A DNA stretch of 64,000 nt from Kribbella pratensis (GCF_004365355.1 NZ_SODP01000001.1:1-64000); one strand, 5' to 3'. Positions 24,733 to 34,413 are shown, counted from the stretch's first letter. Numbers and translations are program-made. Notes: a model not told the origin generated them from the sequence alone.

Positions 24733-26565
24733 ATGAGCTGGGCGGCGTGGCGACGTAGCGGACCCGCGAAAGTAGCGGTGCTGCTGGCCGTGGCCGGCAT
24801 CCTCTGGCTGGGCCAAGCCGGAGTCGCCGAGGCGCACCCGGTGTTGCTCCGCTCGTCCCCGTCCGACGGTCAGACGGTCCGGGCCGCGCCCCGGCAGATC
24901 GACCTGTGGTTCTCCGAGCCGCCGACATCCGCGGGTCTCGACGTCGCGCTCTCCGATCGGGACGGCAAAGCCTTTCCAGTGAGCGCAAGGATCGCCGACC
25001 AAGGCATCCACGTAGTACTCACGGGCTTTCCCGAGCTGCCGCGGTCGGTGTACGAACTGCGCTGGAGCGTGGTGTCGAAGTACGACCTGCACCGACTCCA
25101 GGGAACGCTCGTCTTCGGTGTCGGCCTCGCCGCTACCGCGAACGGTCGGCCGGCAGAGACGGTCACCGGTCCGGCCGGGACGGTGGCGGACGTCGTACTG
25201 GGCTGGCTCGACCTCGCCGCGACCTCGGTGCTGTGCGGCTGGGTGTTGGTGACCGCCCTGCTGACCCGCGGCAGGTACGACGTGCCCGCCGACCCGATGA
25301 CCGCGCTGCGCAGCCTGGCAGGCGCATTCGGCTTTCTCACGGTGTTTGCGTCGCTGGCCCGGGGTGGCCGGCAATGGTCTGAGGCAGCCGGGACGGACTC
25401 TGGTCTGGCTGTGCTCAAAGACTCCGGCCAATTGCTGCGTTGGTCGCTCAGAGAGGTCGTTCTGGTTGCGATCTGCGTGCTGCTCGTCCGCCAGTCTCGC
25501 CGCGGTAGATCGAGTTGGGCGGGCATCCTGACGCTGTCGTGCCTGCTGCTCGCGGATCTCGTTCTCCGTGCGGGCACGAGCCATGCCCGGGGCGGTCCGC
25601 TGACGCTTGCCGTGCTGGCGCTTCATCAGGCATCCGCGCTGACCTGGGTCGGAGGCCTGGTCGTGCTCGGCATCCTGACCGCCCGGCTGCCTGGCCGGCG
25701 GAAGGACACGGTCGAGATCTGGCGCAGGTTCGGTCCGGCAGGCGCGTGCTCGGTGGCGGTGCTGACGGTTACAGGGCTGCTGCTGACCGGCCGTCAGGTC
25801 GCGACACTCGACGCTGCGCTCGGCACGCCGTACGGCCGGGCTCTAATGGTCAAGCTGACGTTGGCCGGCGTCCTGATGGCACTCGGCCTGAGACACGCCG
25901 TTCGGCTGCACCCATGGCTGGTACGACGGCTGCGACCGGCCGCCGCTCCGCCGAGGCGTGCACAAGCGTTCGCGCCGCTGCTCGGTGTGGGAGTCGTGCT
26001 GATGGCCGTGGTACTGGCAGGGACGCCGCCGGCCCGTGGTCCGCAGTTCGACAAGCCCGAACCGGCGATCTCACGCGCCGACTACCAGGTGGACGATCTC
26101 CTCATCACGGTCTCGCTCGGGCCGAACCAGCCCGGACGCAGCCTGCTGCTGGTCGACGTGGTGAGCAGCCGCCGTCCGTCGCCGGGTCCGATCACGACGC
26201 TCACCGCTGACCTCGGATCGATCTCGGGCATCGTCCTTCGACGTACCGCGGGTGGTGCGCAGGGCGACAGCCGGTGGCAGGCGGCCGTCGACGTGGAGGC
26301 GACGGGGCCGTTGCCGCTAAGGGTCGTTGCTGGTCGCAACCATCCGGGTGCTGCGGTGCTGACGACGACTTGGGTCGTGCCGTCGGGTCTGGCGCCGCGA
26401 CCGGTCGCGGTCTCGAACCGCCCGCTGGCGCCATGGACGACGGCTGCGGCCTTGATACTCGCGGTTCTCGCCGCGGCCGCCGGGGTAGTCCTCCTCCGTC
26501 GGCATCGCCGGGCCCGCGTCGTACTTCCCGGGACCGTGGACCGGGAGCCGTCGGGGGTTCGGTGA
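24733..26565 (+). CDS. CopC-CopD fusion, copper-binding and copper-transport membrane protein
   Basis: 610 residues from the ATG at 24733, ten bases after GAGGGGGG; a GTG six bases earlier is an alternative. A signal sequence (VAVLLAVAGILWLG) ends at A-E-A-H-P, giving the mature N-terminal His used by CopC for Cu(II). CopC (about 38-135) shows LLRSSPSDGQTV and LWFSEPP. Residues about 155-430 form the multi-helix CopD domain with ALHQASALTWVGGLVVLG. An extra beta-rich extracytoplasmic domain (about 440-570) and a last helix follow. Its divergent two-component system and shared operator tie it to the oxidase cluster. It may import copper for oxidase loading or provide resistance. Confidence 0.9.
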   Translation: MSWAAWRRSGPAKVAVLLAVAGILWLGQAGVAEAHPVLLRSSPSDGQTVRAAPRQIDLWFSEPPTSAGLDVALSDRDGKAFPVSARIADQGIHVVLTGFPELPRSVYELRWSVVSKYDLHRLQGTLVFGVGLAATANGRPAETVTGPAGTVADVVLGWLDLAATSVLCGWVLVTALLTRGRYDVPADPMTALRSLAGAFGFLTVFASLARGGRQWSEAAGTDSGLAVLKDSGQLLRWSLREVVLVAICVLLVRQSRRGRSSWAGILTLSCLLLADLVLRAGTSHARGGPLTLAVLALHQASALTWVGGLVVLGILTARLPGRRKDTVEIWRRFGPAGACSVAVLTVTGLLLTGRQVATLDAALGTPYGRALMVKLTLAGVLMALGLRHAVRLHPWLVRRLRPAAAPPRRAQAFAPLLGVGVVLMAVVLAGTPPARGPQFDKPEPAISRADYQVDDLLITVSLGPNQPGRSLLLVDVVSSRRPSPGPITTLTADLGSISGIVLRRTAGGAQGDSRWQAAVDVEATGPLPLRVVAGRNHPGAAVLTTTWVVPSGLAPRPVAVSNRPLAPWTTAAALILAVLAAAAGVVLLRRHRRARVVLPGTVDREPSGVR

Positions 26566-26634
26566 CCGTCGTACGGTGGCTCTTGCCAACGGCAAGCTGG
26601 TTTGCCGCACCAGACGGGGGTTGCGCTGACGGAT

Positions 26635-27135
26635 TCAGGCGATCGTTGTGCAGACGTACTGCTCGACCAGCTCGAAGGGGCCGTTCTGGATGGAGACCTC
26701 GTTGCGCCAGGTCATGGTGTTGTCGTCGACGATGTGCCAGGACAGCCGGGTGCGGATGGGTAGGCGGCCGATGCTGCCGAAGGTGAGCCGGTCGCCCTCG
26801 ATGCGGCCGGACAGCAGTTCGAGGTGCCCGTAGTTGTCGGCCACCGAGGCGCGGTACTCGCCGGCCGGGGGATCCCACCCGGAGACCCAGTGCAGCTGCC
26901 AGTGCAGGACGAAGGTTCCGTCGGTGAGGAACTGGTCCTGCTGATAGTCGCCGACGATCCACAACCCGTCCTGGATGGCGTGGTGTCGCCCTTCGCCGGT
27001 CGCGGTCATCGCCGGGCTGTCGGGCCCCATGGCGCCGGCCTCGATCGTGCCGGTCCAGCGAACGTCACGTAAGAAGCGCGCCAGGCGCGTCATCTCGTCA
27101 CCGGCGCGCAGCGGCAGCGGAACCGATTGGATCAT
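26635..27135 (-). CDS. DUF1579-like protein
   Basis: 166 residues; the ATG at 27135 (MIQSVPLPLRAGDE) follows GAGGAG. The text GTIEAGAMGPDSPAMTATGEGRH, YQQDQF and SWHIVDDNTMTWRNE fits the DUF1579 beta-barrel family, which measures no known activity. It lies divergent to the alcohol dehydrogenase, sharing about 250 bases that include the DosR-type box at 27288. Confidence 0.7.
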   Translation of the reverse strand: MIQSVPLPLRAGDEMTRLARFLRDVRWTGTIEAGAMGPDSPAMTATGEGRHHAIQDGLWIVGDYQQDQFLTDGTFVLHWQLHWVSGWDPPAGEYRASVADNYGHLELLSGRIEGDRLTFGSIGRLPIRTRLSWHIVDDNTMTWRNEVSIQNGPFELVEQYVCTTIA

Positions 27136-27287
27136 CGTCGGGCTCCTCTGGGTGTTGAGGTCAATGGGCGGTGCCTGAAACGCCTGCACGATCGATCCCC
27201 ACCAGCACAGGTTGTTCGGTGGACATGGCACCTCCCGGGGCCGGTGCTTCTGCAGTTTCAGTCAAACCGCGGGAGTGTGCGTCGGCC

Positions 27288-27302
27288 AGGGCCGAAGGTC
27301 CC
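27288..27302. promoter_or_regulatory. DosR/DevR-type box, best match in the window
   Basis: Reads GGGACCTTCGGCCCT on the minus strand, the idealised form of the box. It lies 86 bases before the alcohol dehydrogenase and about 150 before the divergent DUF1579 gene. Confidence 0.6.
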
Positions 27303-27387
27303 GCCGAACGGTGATGTTCGGCCGCTGTGGCAGCCGGTGAGCCGGGCCAGAGTCGACGGTGGGAAGTCTCGTCCAGGGAGGTTCGCG

Positions 27388-28440
27388 ATGAAGGCATTGG
27401 TTTACAACGGTCCGGGTCAGCGGAGTTGGCGCGACGTGCCGGATCCGGTGATTCAGGATCCTGAGGACGCGATCGTTCGCGTCGACGCGGTCACGATCTG
27501 CGGTACCGATCTGCACATCCTGAAAGGCGACGTGCCGACTGTGCAGCCCGGACGGATTCTGGGGCACGAAGCGGTCGGCACCGTCACGGCCGTCGGCAGC
27601 GGCGTTCGCGGCGTGGCCATCGGCGACCGGGTGCTGATCTCGTGCATCACGGCCTGCGGGCGTTGCGAATATTGCAGGCAAGGACACTACGGTCAGTGCC
27701 TCGGCGGTGGCGGCTGGATCCTCGGTCATCTGATCGATGGCACGCAGGCCGAGCAGGTGCGGGTCCCGTTCGCGGACCGGTCGGTGTACAAGCTGCCGGA
27801 CAACGTCAGCAACGAAGAGGCGGTGTTGCTGGCCGACATCCTGCCGACGTCGTTCGAGGTCGGCGTACTCAACGGCAAGGTCTCGCCGGGTGACACCGTG
27901 GTGATCGTCGGCGCCGGTCCGATCGGGCTGGCGGCGCTCGCGACCAGCAAGTTGTTCACGCCGTCGTATGTTGTCGTGGTCGACGCGGCCGACGCGCGGC
28001 GCAAGGCCGCGCTTGAGCGGGGCGCCGATCTGGCGCTCGGCCCGGACGAGGATGTGGTGGCGAAGATCCGCGAGCTGACCGGCGGACTCGGCGCGGACGT
28101 CGCGATCGAGGCGGTCGGCGTCCCAGCGACGTTCGAGCTGTGTACGCAGGTGGTACGCCCGGGCGGCACGGTCGCGAACATCGGCGTCCACGGTGCGCCG
28201 GCGACGCTGCACCTCGAGGACCTGTGGATCAAGAATGTCACCATCACGACAGGACTGGTCGACACGTTCTCCACGCCACGGCTGCTGTCGATGCTGGCCG
28301 CCGGCCGGCTGGAGATGCCCGGTCTGATCACCCACCGGTTCGGCCTCGATGAGATGCAGGACGCGTACGACGTCTTCGCCGACCCGGCCACCACCGGCGC
28401 CCTGAAGGTCGCACTCTTCGGCGACAAGGGATTCGAGTAA
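27388..28440 (+). CDS. Zinc-dependent alcohol dehydrogenase
   Basis: 350 residues. Catalytic zinc ligands are visible in TICGTDLHILKG (Cys) and GHEAVG (His-Glu). The structural zinc site is CGRCEYCRQGHYGQC. The NAD-binding motif is VVIVGAGPIGLAAL. Sequence style is close to the formaldehyde/threonine-type or broad alcohol dehydrogenases found in actinobacterial dormancy regulons; the substrate cannot be deduced. It would recycle NADH by reducing aldehydes when respiration is limited, consistent with the DosR-type box upstream. Confidence 0.9.
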   Translation: MKALVYNGPGQRSWRDVPDPVIQDPEDAIVRVDAVTICGTDLHILKGDVPTVQPGRILGHEAVGTVTAVGSGVRGVAIGDRVLISCITACGRCEYCRQGHYGQCLGGGGWILGHLIDGTQAEQVRVPFADRSVYKLPDNVSNEEAVLLADILPTSFEVGVLNGKVSPGDTVVIVGAGPIGLAALATSKLFTPSYVVVVDAADARRKAALERGADLALGPDEDVVAKIRELTGGLGADVAIEAVGVPATFELCTQVVRPGGTVANIGVHGAPATLHLEDLWIKNVTITTGLVDTFSTPRLLSMLAAGRLEMPGLITHRFGLDEMQDAYDVFADPATTGALKVALFGDKGFE

Positions 28441-28455
28441 CACACCAGAAGCCGG

Positions 28456-28478
28456 GCCCGCGACAAGCTGTCGCGGGC
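28456..28478. terminator. Hairpin terminator after alcohol dehydrogenase
   Basis: A 10-bp perfect stem GCCCGCGACA / TGTCGCGGGC around a three-base loop, between convergent genes. Confidence 0.8.
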
Positions 28479-28573
28479 TCCGGCCGCGTACGTCAACTTC
28501 ACCGACCGGGACCTGGGGTTGAGCGCCTCCAGGAGAAGTTCAGCGGAGGATGGCGATCGGGCGAGCCGGGCAG

Positions 28574-29422
28574 TCACGCGTCGGTCGGTGCGCCGGCTGC
28601 GTCGTTCCGGCGTACGTCCGGAAATGATCGGGCAGCTTGGGGGATGACGGCGACGGGGCACGGTGACTGGTGCAGCATCGTCTGGCTCACCGAACCGAGG
28701 AGCAAACCCGCGAATCCGCCGCGGCCGCGTGAGCCGACGACGAGCAGTTGTGCGTCGGCCGACCACTCGAGCAGGAGCTCGGACGGATGTCCAGTCACCT
28801 CGATCAGCTCGGTGTCGTGGGCGAGCGGGTGGGCGCGGACGCCGGCCAGCAGATCGTGATCGTCGTCCTCGCCCTCGTCCAGCACCGCGACGATCCGGGT
28901 GGCCAGTCCGTGGCGCTGCGCGTAGTCGAGGCCGAAGTCGACCGCGGCGTGCGCGGGCCGCGAGCCGTCGTACCCGATGACGACCTCGTCGCCGGCCAGC
29001 TCGTCGTCGGTGGGACGTACGACGACCACCGGGCACTGCGCGTGGGCGGACAATTCGATGCCCGCTGAGCTGACCACCAGGCCGAGCACGCGTCCGACGA
29101 ACCGGCTGCCGATCACGACGAGATCGGCCGACTTCGACTCGGCCAGCAGTACCGCCGACGGGAATCCGTCGACCCGGCGCCCCGTCACCGACAGCCCCGG
29201 CTTGAACTCGCGCGCCAGTTGGACCGCCTCCGCGACGATCCGATCGGCATTGGCCCGAAGTCCGGGCGCCACGTCGCTCGGGCCGAGCGGGACCCGGAAC
29301 TCGGCCCACACGAACGCGTGCACGAGCTGCAGTTCGGCTCCGCGCGCCGCGGCTTCGATCGCGCCCCAGCGGATCGCGTTCTCACAGTCCGGTCGTCCGT
29401 CGACACCGACAACGACTCCCAT
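28574..29422 (-). CDS. Universal stress protein, two tandem USP domains
   Basis: 282 residues from the ATG giving MGVVVGVDGRPD, which has GGAGG five bases upstream; a GTG 12 bases earlier would overlap that site. Domain 1 carries a degenerate nucleotide loop (GSRFVGRVLGLVVSS, second Gly lost). Domain 2 has an intact GSRGRGGFAGLLLGSVSQ. The second half is therefore the likely ATP-binding unit. It is divergent from the acyl-CoA synthetase gene across a region with two DosR-type boxes. Confidence 0.9.
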   Translation of the reverse strand: MGVVVGVDGRPDCENAIRWGAIEAAARGAELQLVHAFVWAEFRVPLGPSDVAPGLRANADRIVAEAVQLAREFKPGLSVTGRRVDGFPSAVLLAESKSADLVVIGSRFVGRVLGLVVSSAGIELSAHAQCPVVVVRPTDDELAGDEVVIGYDGSRPAHAAVDFGLDYAQRHGLATRIVAVLDEGEDDDHDLLAGVRAHPLAHDTELIEVTGHPSELLLEWSADAQLLVVGSRGRGGFAGLLLGSVSQTMLHQSPCPVAVIPQAARSFPDVRRNDAAGAPTDA

Positions 29423-29583
29423 GGCGTCCTCCACTGCCAGTTGCGGATCTCAGCAGCACCGCGCTCCAGGACGTAGCCGTGGCGGTGCCCCCGCCGGTCG
29501 GTCAAACACTCGCGCACCTCACGGCGACAGGGGCTCCGGTGGTGCATGATCCTCAGCCTCCCGCCGGTCACGCGTGCCGTCCT

Positions 29584-29620
29584 AGAGGCGAAGGTCCTGG
29601 CGGCCGGGACCAACGGCACT
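29584..29620. promoter_or_regulatory. Pair of DosR/DevR-type boxes
   Basis: AGAGGCGAAGGTCCT (29584-29598, reverse orientation, 12 of 15 matches) and GGGACCAACGGCACT (29606-29620) lie 54-90 bases before the GNAT-acyl-CoA synthetase start and about 160-200 before the divergent stress gene. Paired boxes are usual at DosR promoters. Confidence 0.45.
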
Positions 29621-29673
29621 GGCCTGGCACGGGTCCCGCGCGGTGGGCTGGTGGGGTGGCGGAGGGAGACGCG

Positions 29674-32373
29674 ATGACGACGATCGAGCGGCCTGAGGCA
29701 TTGCCCGGCGCGGGTTGGGACGTGCTGGCGGCAGACGGGTCGGTGGTGCGGATCCGGCCGGTGCGGGAGGACGACGAGCTGGCATTGGAGGCGATGAACG
29801 GCCGAGTGTCGGACGAGTCGATCTACCTGCGGTTCTTCGGCATCAGCCGGACGATGGCCGACGAGTACACGCATCACCTGGCCGCGGAGCAGGACGGGCA
29901 TGTCGCGCTGGTTGCGGAGTACGGCGGCGACGTCGTCGGGATCGCGAGCTACGAGCTGCTGCGAACGGGTGAGGCCGAGATGGCCTTCCTGCTGCAGGAC
30001 TCGGTGCACGGCCGGGGGATCGGGACGCTGCTGCTCGAACAGCTGGCTGCGACCGCGCGTGAGAACGGTATCCAGCGCTTGCGGGCCGACACGCTCGGTG
30101 TGAACGCCAAAATGCTTCGGGTGCTCGCCAACTCGGGGTTCGAGCAGGTCCGCAAGCTCGACAGCGGCGTGGTCGAGCTGGTTCTCGACACGGCGTACCA
30201 TCCGTTGACGCTGGAGCGGATGGCCGACCGTGAGCGCGCAGCCGAGAACCGCTCGCTGCATCGGCTGTTCTCCCCGCGGACGGTCGCTGTGATCGGCGCC
30301 GGCCGGACAGCTGGCGGTATCGGGCACGAGGTACTGCGCAACATCGTCAACGGCGGCTTCACCGGTTCGGTGTACGCCGTCAACCCGCACGCCGCGACGA
30401 TTGCCGACGTCGTCGCCTACCCCACGATCGCAGCGGTGCCGCGCGAGGTCGACCTCGCGGTGATCGCGGTGCCGGCCGAGCGGGTGGCCGAGGTACTCGC
30501 CGAATGCGGCGAGGCCGGAGTCGGGGGTGCGGTCGTGCTGACGGCAGGATTCTCCGAGCTCGGCCCGGCCGGCCGCCAGTTGCAGCGGGAGATGCTGGCG
30601 ATTGCCCGTCGGCACAGCATCCGCCTGGTCGGCCCGAACTGTCTGGGTCTGGTGAACACGGCTCCCGAGGTGAGCCTGAACGCGACCTTCGCAGAGATGG
30701 CACCGACGCGAGGAACACTCGCGATCGCGGCGCAGTCCGGTGCCGTGGGCATCGCCGTACTGGAGCACGCGGGCCGCGCCGGCCTGGGGATCTCGGAGTT
30801 CGTTTCCCTCGGCAACAAAGTAGATGTCAGCGGCAACGATGTGCTGCTGCACTGGTGGGGTGATCCGCGCACGACCGTGATCGGCCTGTACCTGGAGTCG
30901 TTCGGCAACCCGCGCAAGTTCGGCGGGCTGGCGCGGATGATCGGCCGGACCAAACCGATCCTGGTCGTCAAGGGCGGTCGTTCGGTCGGCGGCCGCCGGG
31001 CCGGGGCATCGCACACGGCCGCGGCTGCGACGCCCGAGACCGCGGTGGACGCGCTCTTCGCGCAGTCCGGCGTACTCCGGATGGACACCATCGAAGAGCT
31101 GGTGGAGACCGCCCGCGTGCTGGCCGTCCCGCCGCTTCCGCGTGGACGGCGGATCGCCGTCGTCGGCAACGCCGGCGGCGCGGGCATCCTGGCCGCGGAC
31201 GCGGCGAGCCGGCTCGAGCTCGAGCTGCCGGAGCTGAGCGAGGCAGTGCAGCGCCGTCTTGAAGAAGCGGGCGCCGTCAGTAGTGGCAATCCCGTCGACC
31301 TGGGCGCGGCCGCCTCGCCGGCGAGTCTGGCGCAGGCGTTGAAGGTGATCGTGGACAGCGGTGAGGTCGACAGCGTCGTGATCAACTACGCCGTGACCCG
31401 CGCGGGTCGGGTGGAAGACATCTACGCGACGATCGCGACCGCCGCCACGCAGGCCGAGCTGCCGATCGTGGTGAACTGCGTCGGTTCGACGCACGCCACC
31501 CCGGAGATCGCGCTCACCGACGGACGCCGGCTGCCGGTGTTCCCGTTCCCGGAGAGCGCTGTTCGCGCCCTCGCCCACGCCGTTCGGTACGCCGAGTGGC
31601 GGTCCCGGCCGCAGGGCGTCGTACCCGAGCTTCCTCGGGTGGACGCCCTCGGAACCCGAGCCGTCGTCCAGCGGTTCTTCAAGCACCAGCCCGAGGGTGG
31701 ATGGCTCGACCCGCGCCGCGCGTGCCAGCTGCTGCAGTGTGCCGGTGTCTCGGTCATCCCGGTCACCACTGCGCTGAACCGCGCCGAGACGATCAAGGCC
31801 GCGGAGACGGCGGGGTATCCCGTCGCGCTGAAGACCGCGGCGCCCGGCGTACTGCACAAGACCGACATCGGGGGAGTGCGGGTCGGTCTGACGAATGCTG
31901 TGCAGGTCGGCCTTGCGTACGACGAAGTCGCGGCGGCGGCCAGGGACCCGCAGGTCGTGGTTCAGGCGATGGCGCCGGCCGGGACCGAGTTGGTCATCGG
32001 TGCGGTGCGGGACCGGTTGTTCGGGCCGCTGCTGATGGCGGGCAGCGGTGGCGTACTCACCGACCTGTTGGCCGACCGGCAGTGGCGTGGGCTGCCACTG
32101 ACCGATCTCGATGCGACCGACATGGTCCACTCGCTCCGATGCGCACCGCTGCTGGCGGGCTACCGCGGCGCGGAGGCGGCAGATCAGGCAGCGGTTCTCG
32201 ATGTCATCCATCGCATCGCGTGGCTTGCGGAGCAGGTCCCGGAGCTGGCCGAGCTCGACATCAACCCGCTGGTCGCCGGCCCGACCGGAGCCTTCGCGGT
32301 CGACGTCCGGATTCGTCTGGCGCCGGCAACACCCGAGCCCGACTGGTACGCCCGCCGGATGCGCGGCGACTGA
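29674..32373 (+). CDS. GNAT acetyltransferase fused to ADP-forming acyl-CoA synthetase
   Basis: 899 residues, ATG after GGAGGGAG. Residues about 1-175 are a GNAT domain (acetyl-CoA loop DSVHGRGIGTLLLEQLA). Residues about 195-660 are the alpha part of NDP-forming acetyl-CoA synthetases: CoA-binding VAVIGAGRTAGGIG, the VGPNCLGLVN segment, and the phospho-His region near ASHTAAAA. Residues about 675-899 are the ATP-grasp beta part (PVALKTAAPGVLHKTDIGGVRVGL). Related fusions are protein lysine acetyltransferases (Pat-type) in actinobacteria. The synthetase half may be active or only regulatory. Confidence 0.9.
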   Translation: MTTIERPEALPGAGWDVLAADGSVVRIRPVREDDELALEAMNGRVSDESIYLRFFGISRTMADEYTHHLAAEQDGHVALVAEYGGDVVGIASYELLRTGEAEMAFLLQDSVHGRGIGTLLLEQLAATARENGIQRLRADTLGVNAKMLRVLANSGFEQVRKLDSGVVELVLDTAYHPLTLERMADRERAAENRSLHRLFSPRTVAVIGAGRTAGGIGHEVLRNIVNGGFTGSVYAVNPHAATIADVVAYPTIAAVPREVDLAVIAVPAERVAEVLAECGEAGVGGAVVLTAGFSELGPAGRQLQREMLAIARRHSIRLVGPNCLGLVNTAPEVSLNATFAEMAPTRGTLAIAAQSGAVGIAVLEHAGRAGLGISEFVSLGNKVDVSGNDVLLHWWGDPRTTVIGLYLESFGNPRKFGGLARMIGRTKPILVVKGGRSVGGRRAGASHTAAAATPETAVDALFAQSGVLRMDTIEELVETARVLAVPPLPRGRRIAVVGNAGGAGILAADAASRLELELPELSEAVQRRLEEAGAVSSGNPVDLGAAASPASLAQALKVIVDSGEVDSVVINYAVTRAGRVEDIYATIATAATQAELPIVVNCVGSTHATPEIALTDGRRLPVFPFPESAVRALAHAVRYAEWRSRPQGVVPELPRVDALGTRAVVQRFFKHQPEGGWLDPRRACQLLQCAGVSVIPVTTALNRAETIKAAETAGYPVALKTAAPGVLHKTDIGGVRVGLTNAVQVGLAYDEVAAAARDPQVVVQAMAPAGTELVIGAVRDRLFGPLLMAGSGGVLTDLLADRQWRGLPLTDLDATDMVHSLRCAPLLAGYRGAEAADQAAVLDVIHRIAWLAEQVPELAELDINPLVAGPTGAFAVDVRIRLAPATPEPDWYARRMRGD

Positions 32374-32439
32374 CCGCACCCACAAAGCCGCTGGAGGCAC
32401 ACCGCGAACAGCGGCAACGGCACCCTCTCGTTCACGCCC

Positions 32440-32480
32440 TTGACAACTTAACTGAGTCGACTCATTATTGAGTCAACTCA
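32440..32480 (+). promoter_or_regulatory. Promoter overlapped by two TetR-type operators
   Basis: A consensus TTGACA (32440-32445) is followed after 17 bases by CATTAT (32463-32468). The perfect palindrome TGAGTCGACTCA (32453-32464) and the near-copy TGAGTCAACTCA (32469-32480) lie over the -10 region, so repressor binding would block transcription. The TetR gene at 34555 is the likely repressor. Confidence 0.7.
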
Positions 32481-32518
32481 GATTAAGACAAGTCATCGGA
32501 ACGAGAAGGAAAGGCGTC

Positions 32519-33514
32519 ATGCGAGCGTTCGTCGTCAGTCAGTACAAGGAGCCGCTGCAGCAGGCGGACGTTCCGGAGCCTGTGGTCGGCGAGCATGACG
32601 TGCTTGTCCAGGTCCGGGCTGCCGGGCTCAACGTGCTCGACGAGAAGATCCGGGCCGGTGAATTCCGGCAGATCCTCCCGTACAAGCTGCCGCAGATCCT
32701 CGGCAACGACGTCGCCGGAACGGTGATCGGCGTCGGCGCGAGGGTGCAGGGATTCAGGCTCGGCGACGAGGTGTATGGCCGGCCCGACAAGGACCGGATC
32801 GGAACGTTCGCGGAGCGCATCGCGGTCGCCGAGGCCGACCTGGCGCTGAAGCCGGTGGCGGTCAGCTTCGAGGAAGCGGCCTCGCTGCCGCTGGTGGCCC
32901 TGACCGCGTGGCAGGCGCTCGTCGAGCGCGGCAATCTTCGGCCGGGCCAACGGGTCCTCATCCACGCCGGCTCGGGCGGCGTCGGCTCGGTCGCGATCCA
33001 GCTCGCGAAGTACCTCGGCGCGACGGTCGCGACCACGGTCAGTGCCGGCAACGCCGACTTTGTGCGCGAGCTCGGGGCGGACGTCGTCGTCGACTACCGC
33101 AGCCAGGACTTCGAACAGCTCCTCGCCGGATACGACCTGGTCCTGGACAGTCTCGGCGGCAAGAACCTCGAGAAGTCGCTCCGCGTTCTGCGCCCCGGCG
33201 GGAAGGTGATCGGTATCGCCGGGCCTCCCGACGCGGCGTTCGCCCGCGAGCTCGGCGCGAACCCGCTGCTCCGGCTGGCGATGACCGCCCTGAGCAGCCG
33301 CATCCGCCGCCAGGCCCGGCGCCTCGGCGTGACGTACGAGTTCCTCTTCATGCACGCCAGCGGCGACCAGCTTCGCCAGATCACCGCGCTCGTCGACGAC
33401 GGCGTACTGCGGCCCGTCGTCGGACGGGTCTTCGACTTCGACCAGACCGTTCAGGCGGTGCAGTCGCTGGAAGTCGGCGGCATCCGCGGCAAGGCCGTCA
33501 TCACCGGCCCGTGA
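32519..33514 (+). CDS. NADP-dependent quinone oxidoreductase-like protein (zinc-free MDR)
   Basis: 331 residues, ATG after GAGAAGGAAAGG. It has a GroES-like N-terminal domain with NVLDEKIRAGEF and GNDVAGTVIGVG. No zinc-binding cysteines are present. The Rossmann motif is HAGSGGVGSVAIQLAKYLGA. The family reduces quinones or enones with NADPH. It is first in an operon with a hydrolase and is preceded by a TetR-operated promoter, a usual arrangement for inducible detoxification. Confidence 0.88.
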   Translation: MRAFVVSQYKEPLQQADVPEPVVGEHDVLVQVRAAGLNVLDEKIRAGEFRQILPYKLPQILGNDVAGTVIGVGARVQGFRLGDEVYGRPDKDRIGTFAERIAVAEADLALKPVAVSFEEAASLPLVALTAWQALVERGNLRPGQRVLIHAGSGGVGSVAIQLAKYLGATVATTVSAGNADFVRELGADVVVDYRSQDFEQLLAGYDLVLDSLGGKNLEKSLRVLRPGGKVIGIAGPPDAAFARELGANPLLRLAMTALSSRIRRQARRLGVTYEFLFMHASGDQLRQITALVDDGVLRPVVGRVFDFDQTVQAVQSLEVGGIRGKAVITGP

Positions 33515-33546
33515 CACCCATCTCAACCACGAAACAGGAGAACACC

Positions 33547-34413
33547 ATGAACACCAGCAGGCACGTACACGACAGCTTCACCACGGCGTACAAAGACGCT
33601 CGCGGCCGCACCGTCGACGCCGGCGGCGTCACCTACGCGTACCGCGAACTCGGACCGAAGGGCGGCATCCCCGTCGTCTTCTTCGTCCACCTGGCCGCGA
33701 CCCTCGACAACTGGGACCCCCGGATCATCGACCCCATCGCGAAGGGCCGCCACGTCATCGCCTTCGACAACCGTGGAGTCGGGGCCTCCACGGGCCGTGT
33801 GCCGGACAGCGTCGAGGCGATGGCTGACGACGCCTACACCTTCATCACGGCGCTGGGGTTCGACAAGGTCGACATCTTCTCCTTCTCGCTCGGCGGCATG
33901 ATCGCCCAGGCCCTCGTGGTGAAGCACCCCGAGCTCGTCCGCAAGCTCGTCCTCACCGGCACCGGGCCGAGGGGCGGCAAGGACATCGACAAGGTCGCCA
34001 GCACGACGTACTGGGACATCCTGCGCGCCACCCTGACCCGGTCTGACCCCAAGGAGTTCCTGTTCTTCAACCGCAACGCCACCGGCAAACCCGCCGCGCG
34101 CGCGTTCGTCGACCGGCTCGAGGAGCGCACGTCCGACCGCGACCTACAGATCAAAACCAGGGCCTTCCAGACCCAGCTCAAGGCAATCAAGAAGTGGGGC
34201 CGCTCCGCCCCCGACGACCTGTCGAAGATCACCCAACCCACCCTGATCGCCAACGGCGACAACGACCGCATGGTGCCCTCGATCCTCTCCGAGGACCTGC
34301 ACCGACGCATCAAGAACAGCCGGCTGATCATCTACCCCGACTCCGGACACGGCGGCATCTTCCAGTACCACGAGACGTTCGCGCCTGCCGCGGTCGAGTT
34401 CCTCGCGCGCTGA
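33547..34413 (+). CDS. Alpha/beta hydrolase
   Basis: 288 residues, ATG after CAGGAG. Oxyanion region FVHLAATLDNW, nucleophile elbow F-S-F-S-L-G-G (Ser114; the first Gly of GxSxG is replaced by Ser), acid in NGDNDRMVP and His in PDSGHGG. Length fits haloperoxidase/esterase-like hydrolases. It lies 32 bases after the oxidoreductase and is almost certainly co-transcribed. Confidence 0.88.
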   Translation: MNTSRHVHDSFTTAYKDARGRTVDAGGVTYAYRELGPKGGIPVVFFVHLAATLDNWDPRIIDPIAKGRHVIAFDNRGVGASTGRVPDSVEAMADDAYTFITALGFDKVDIFSFSLGGMIAQALVVKHPELVRKLVLTGTGPRGGKDIDKVASTTYWDILRATLTRSDPKEFLFFNRNATGKPAARAFVDRLEERTSDRDLQIKTRAFQTQLKAIKKWGRSAPDDLSKITQPTLIANGDNDRMVPSILSEDLHRRIKNSRLIIYPDSGHGGIFQYHETFAPAAVEFLAR

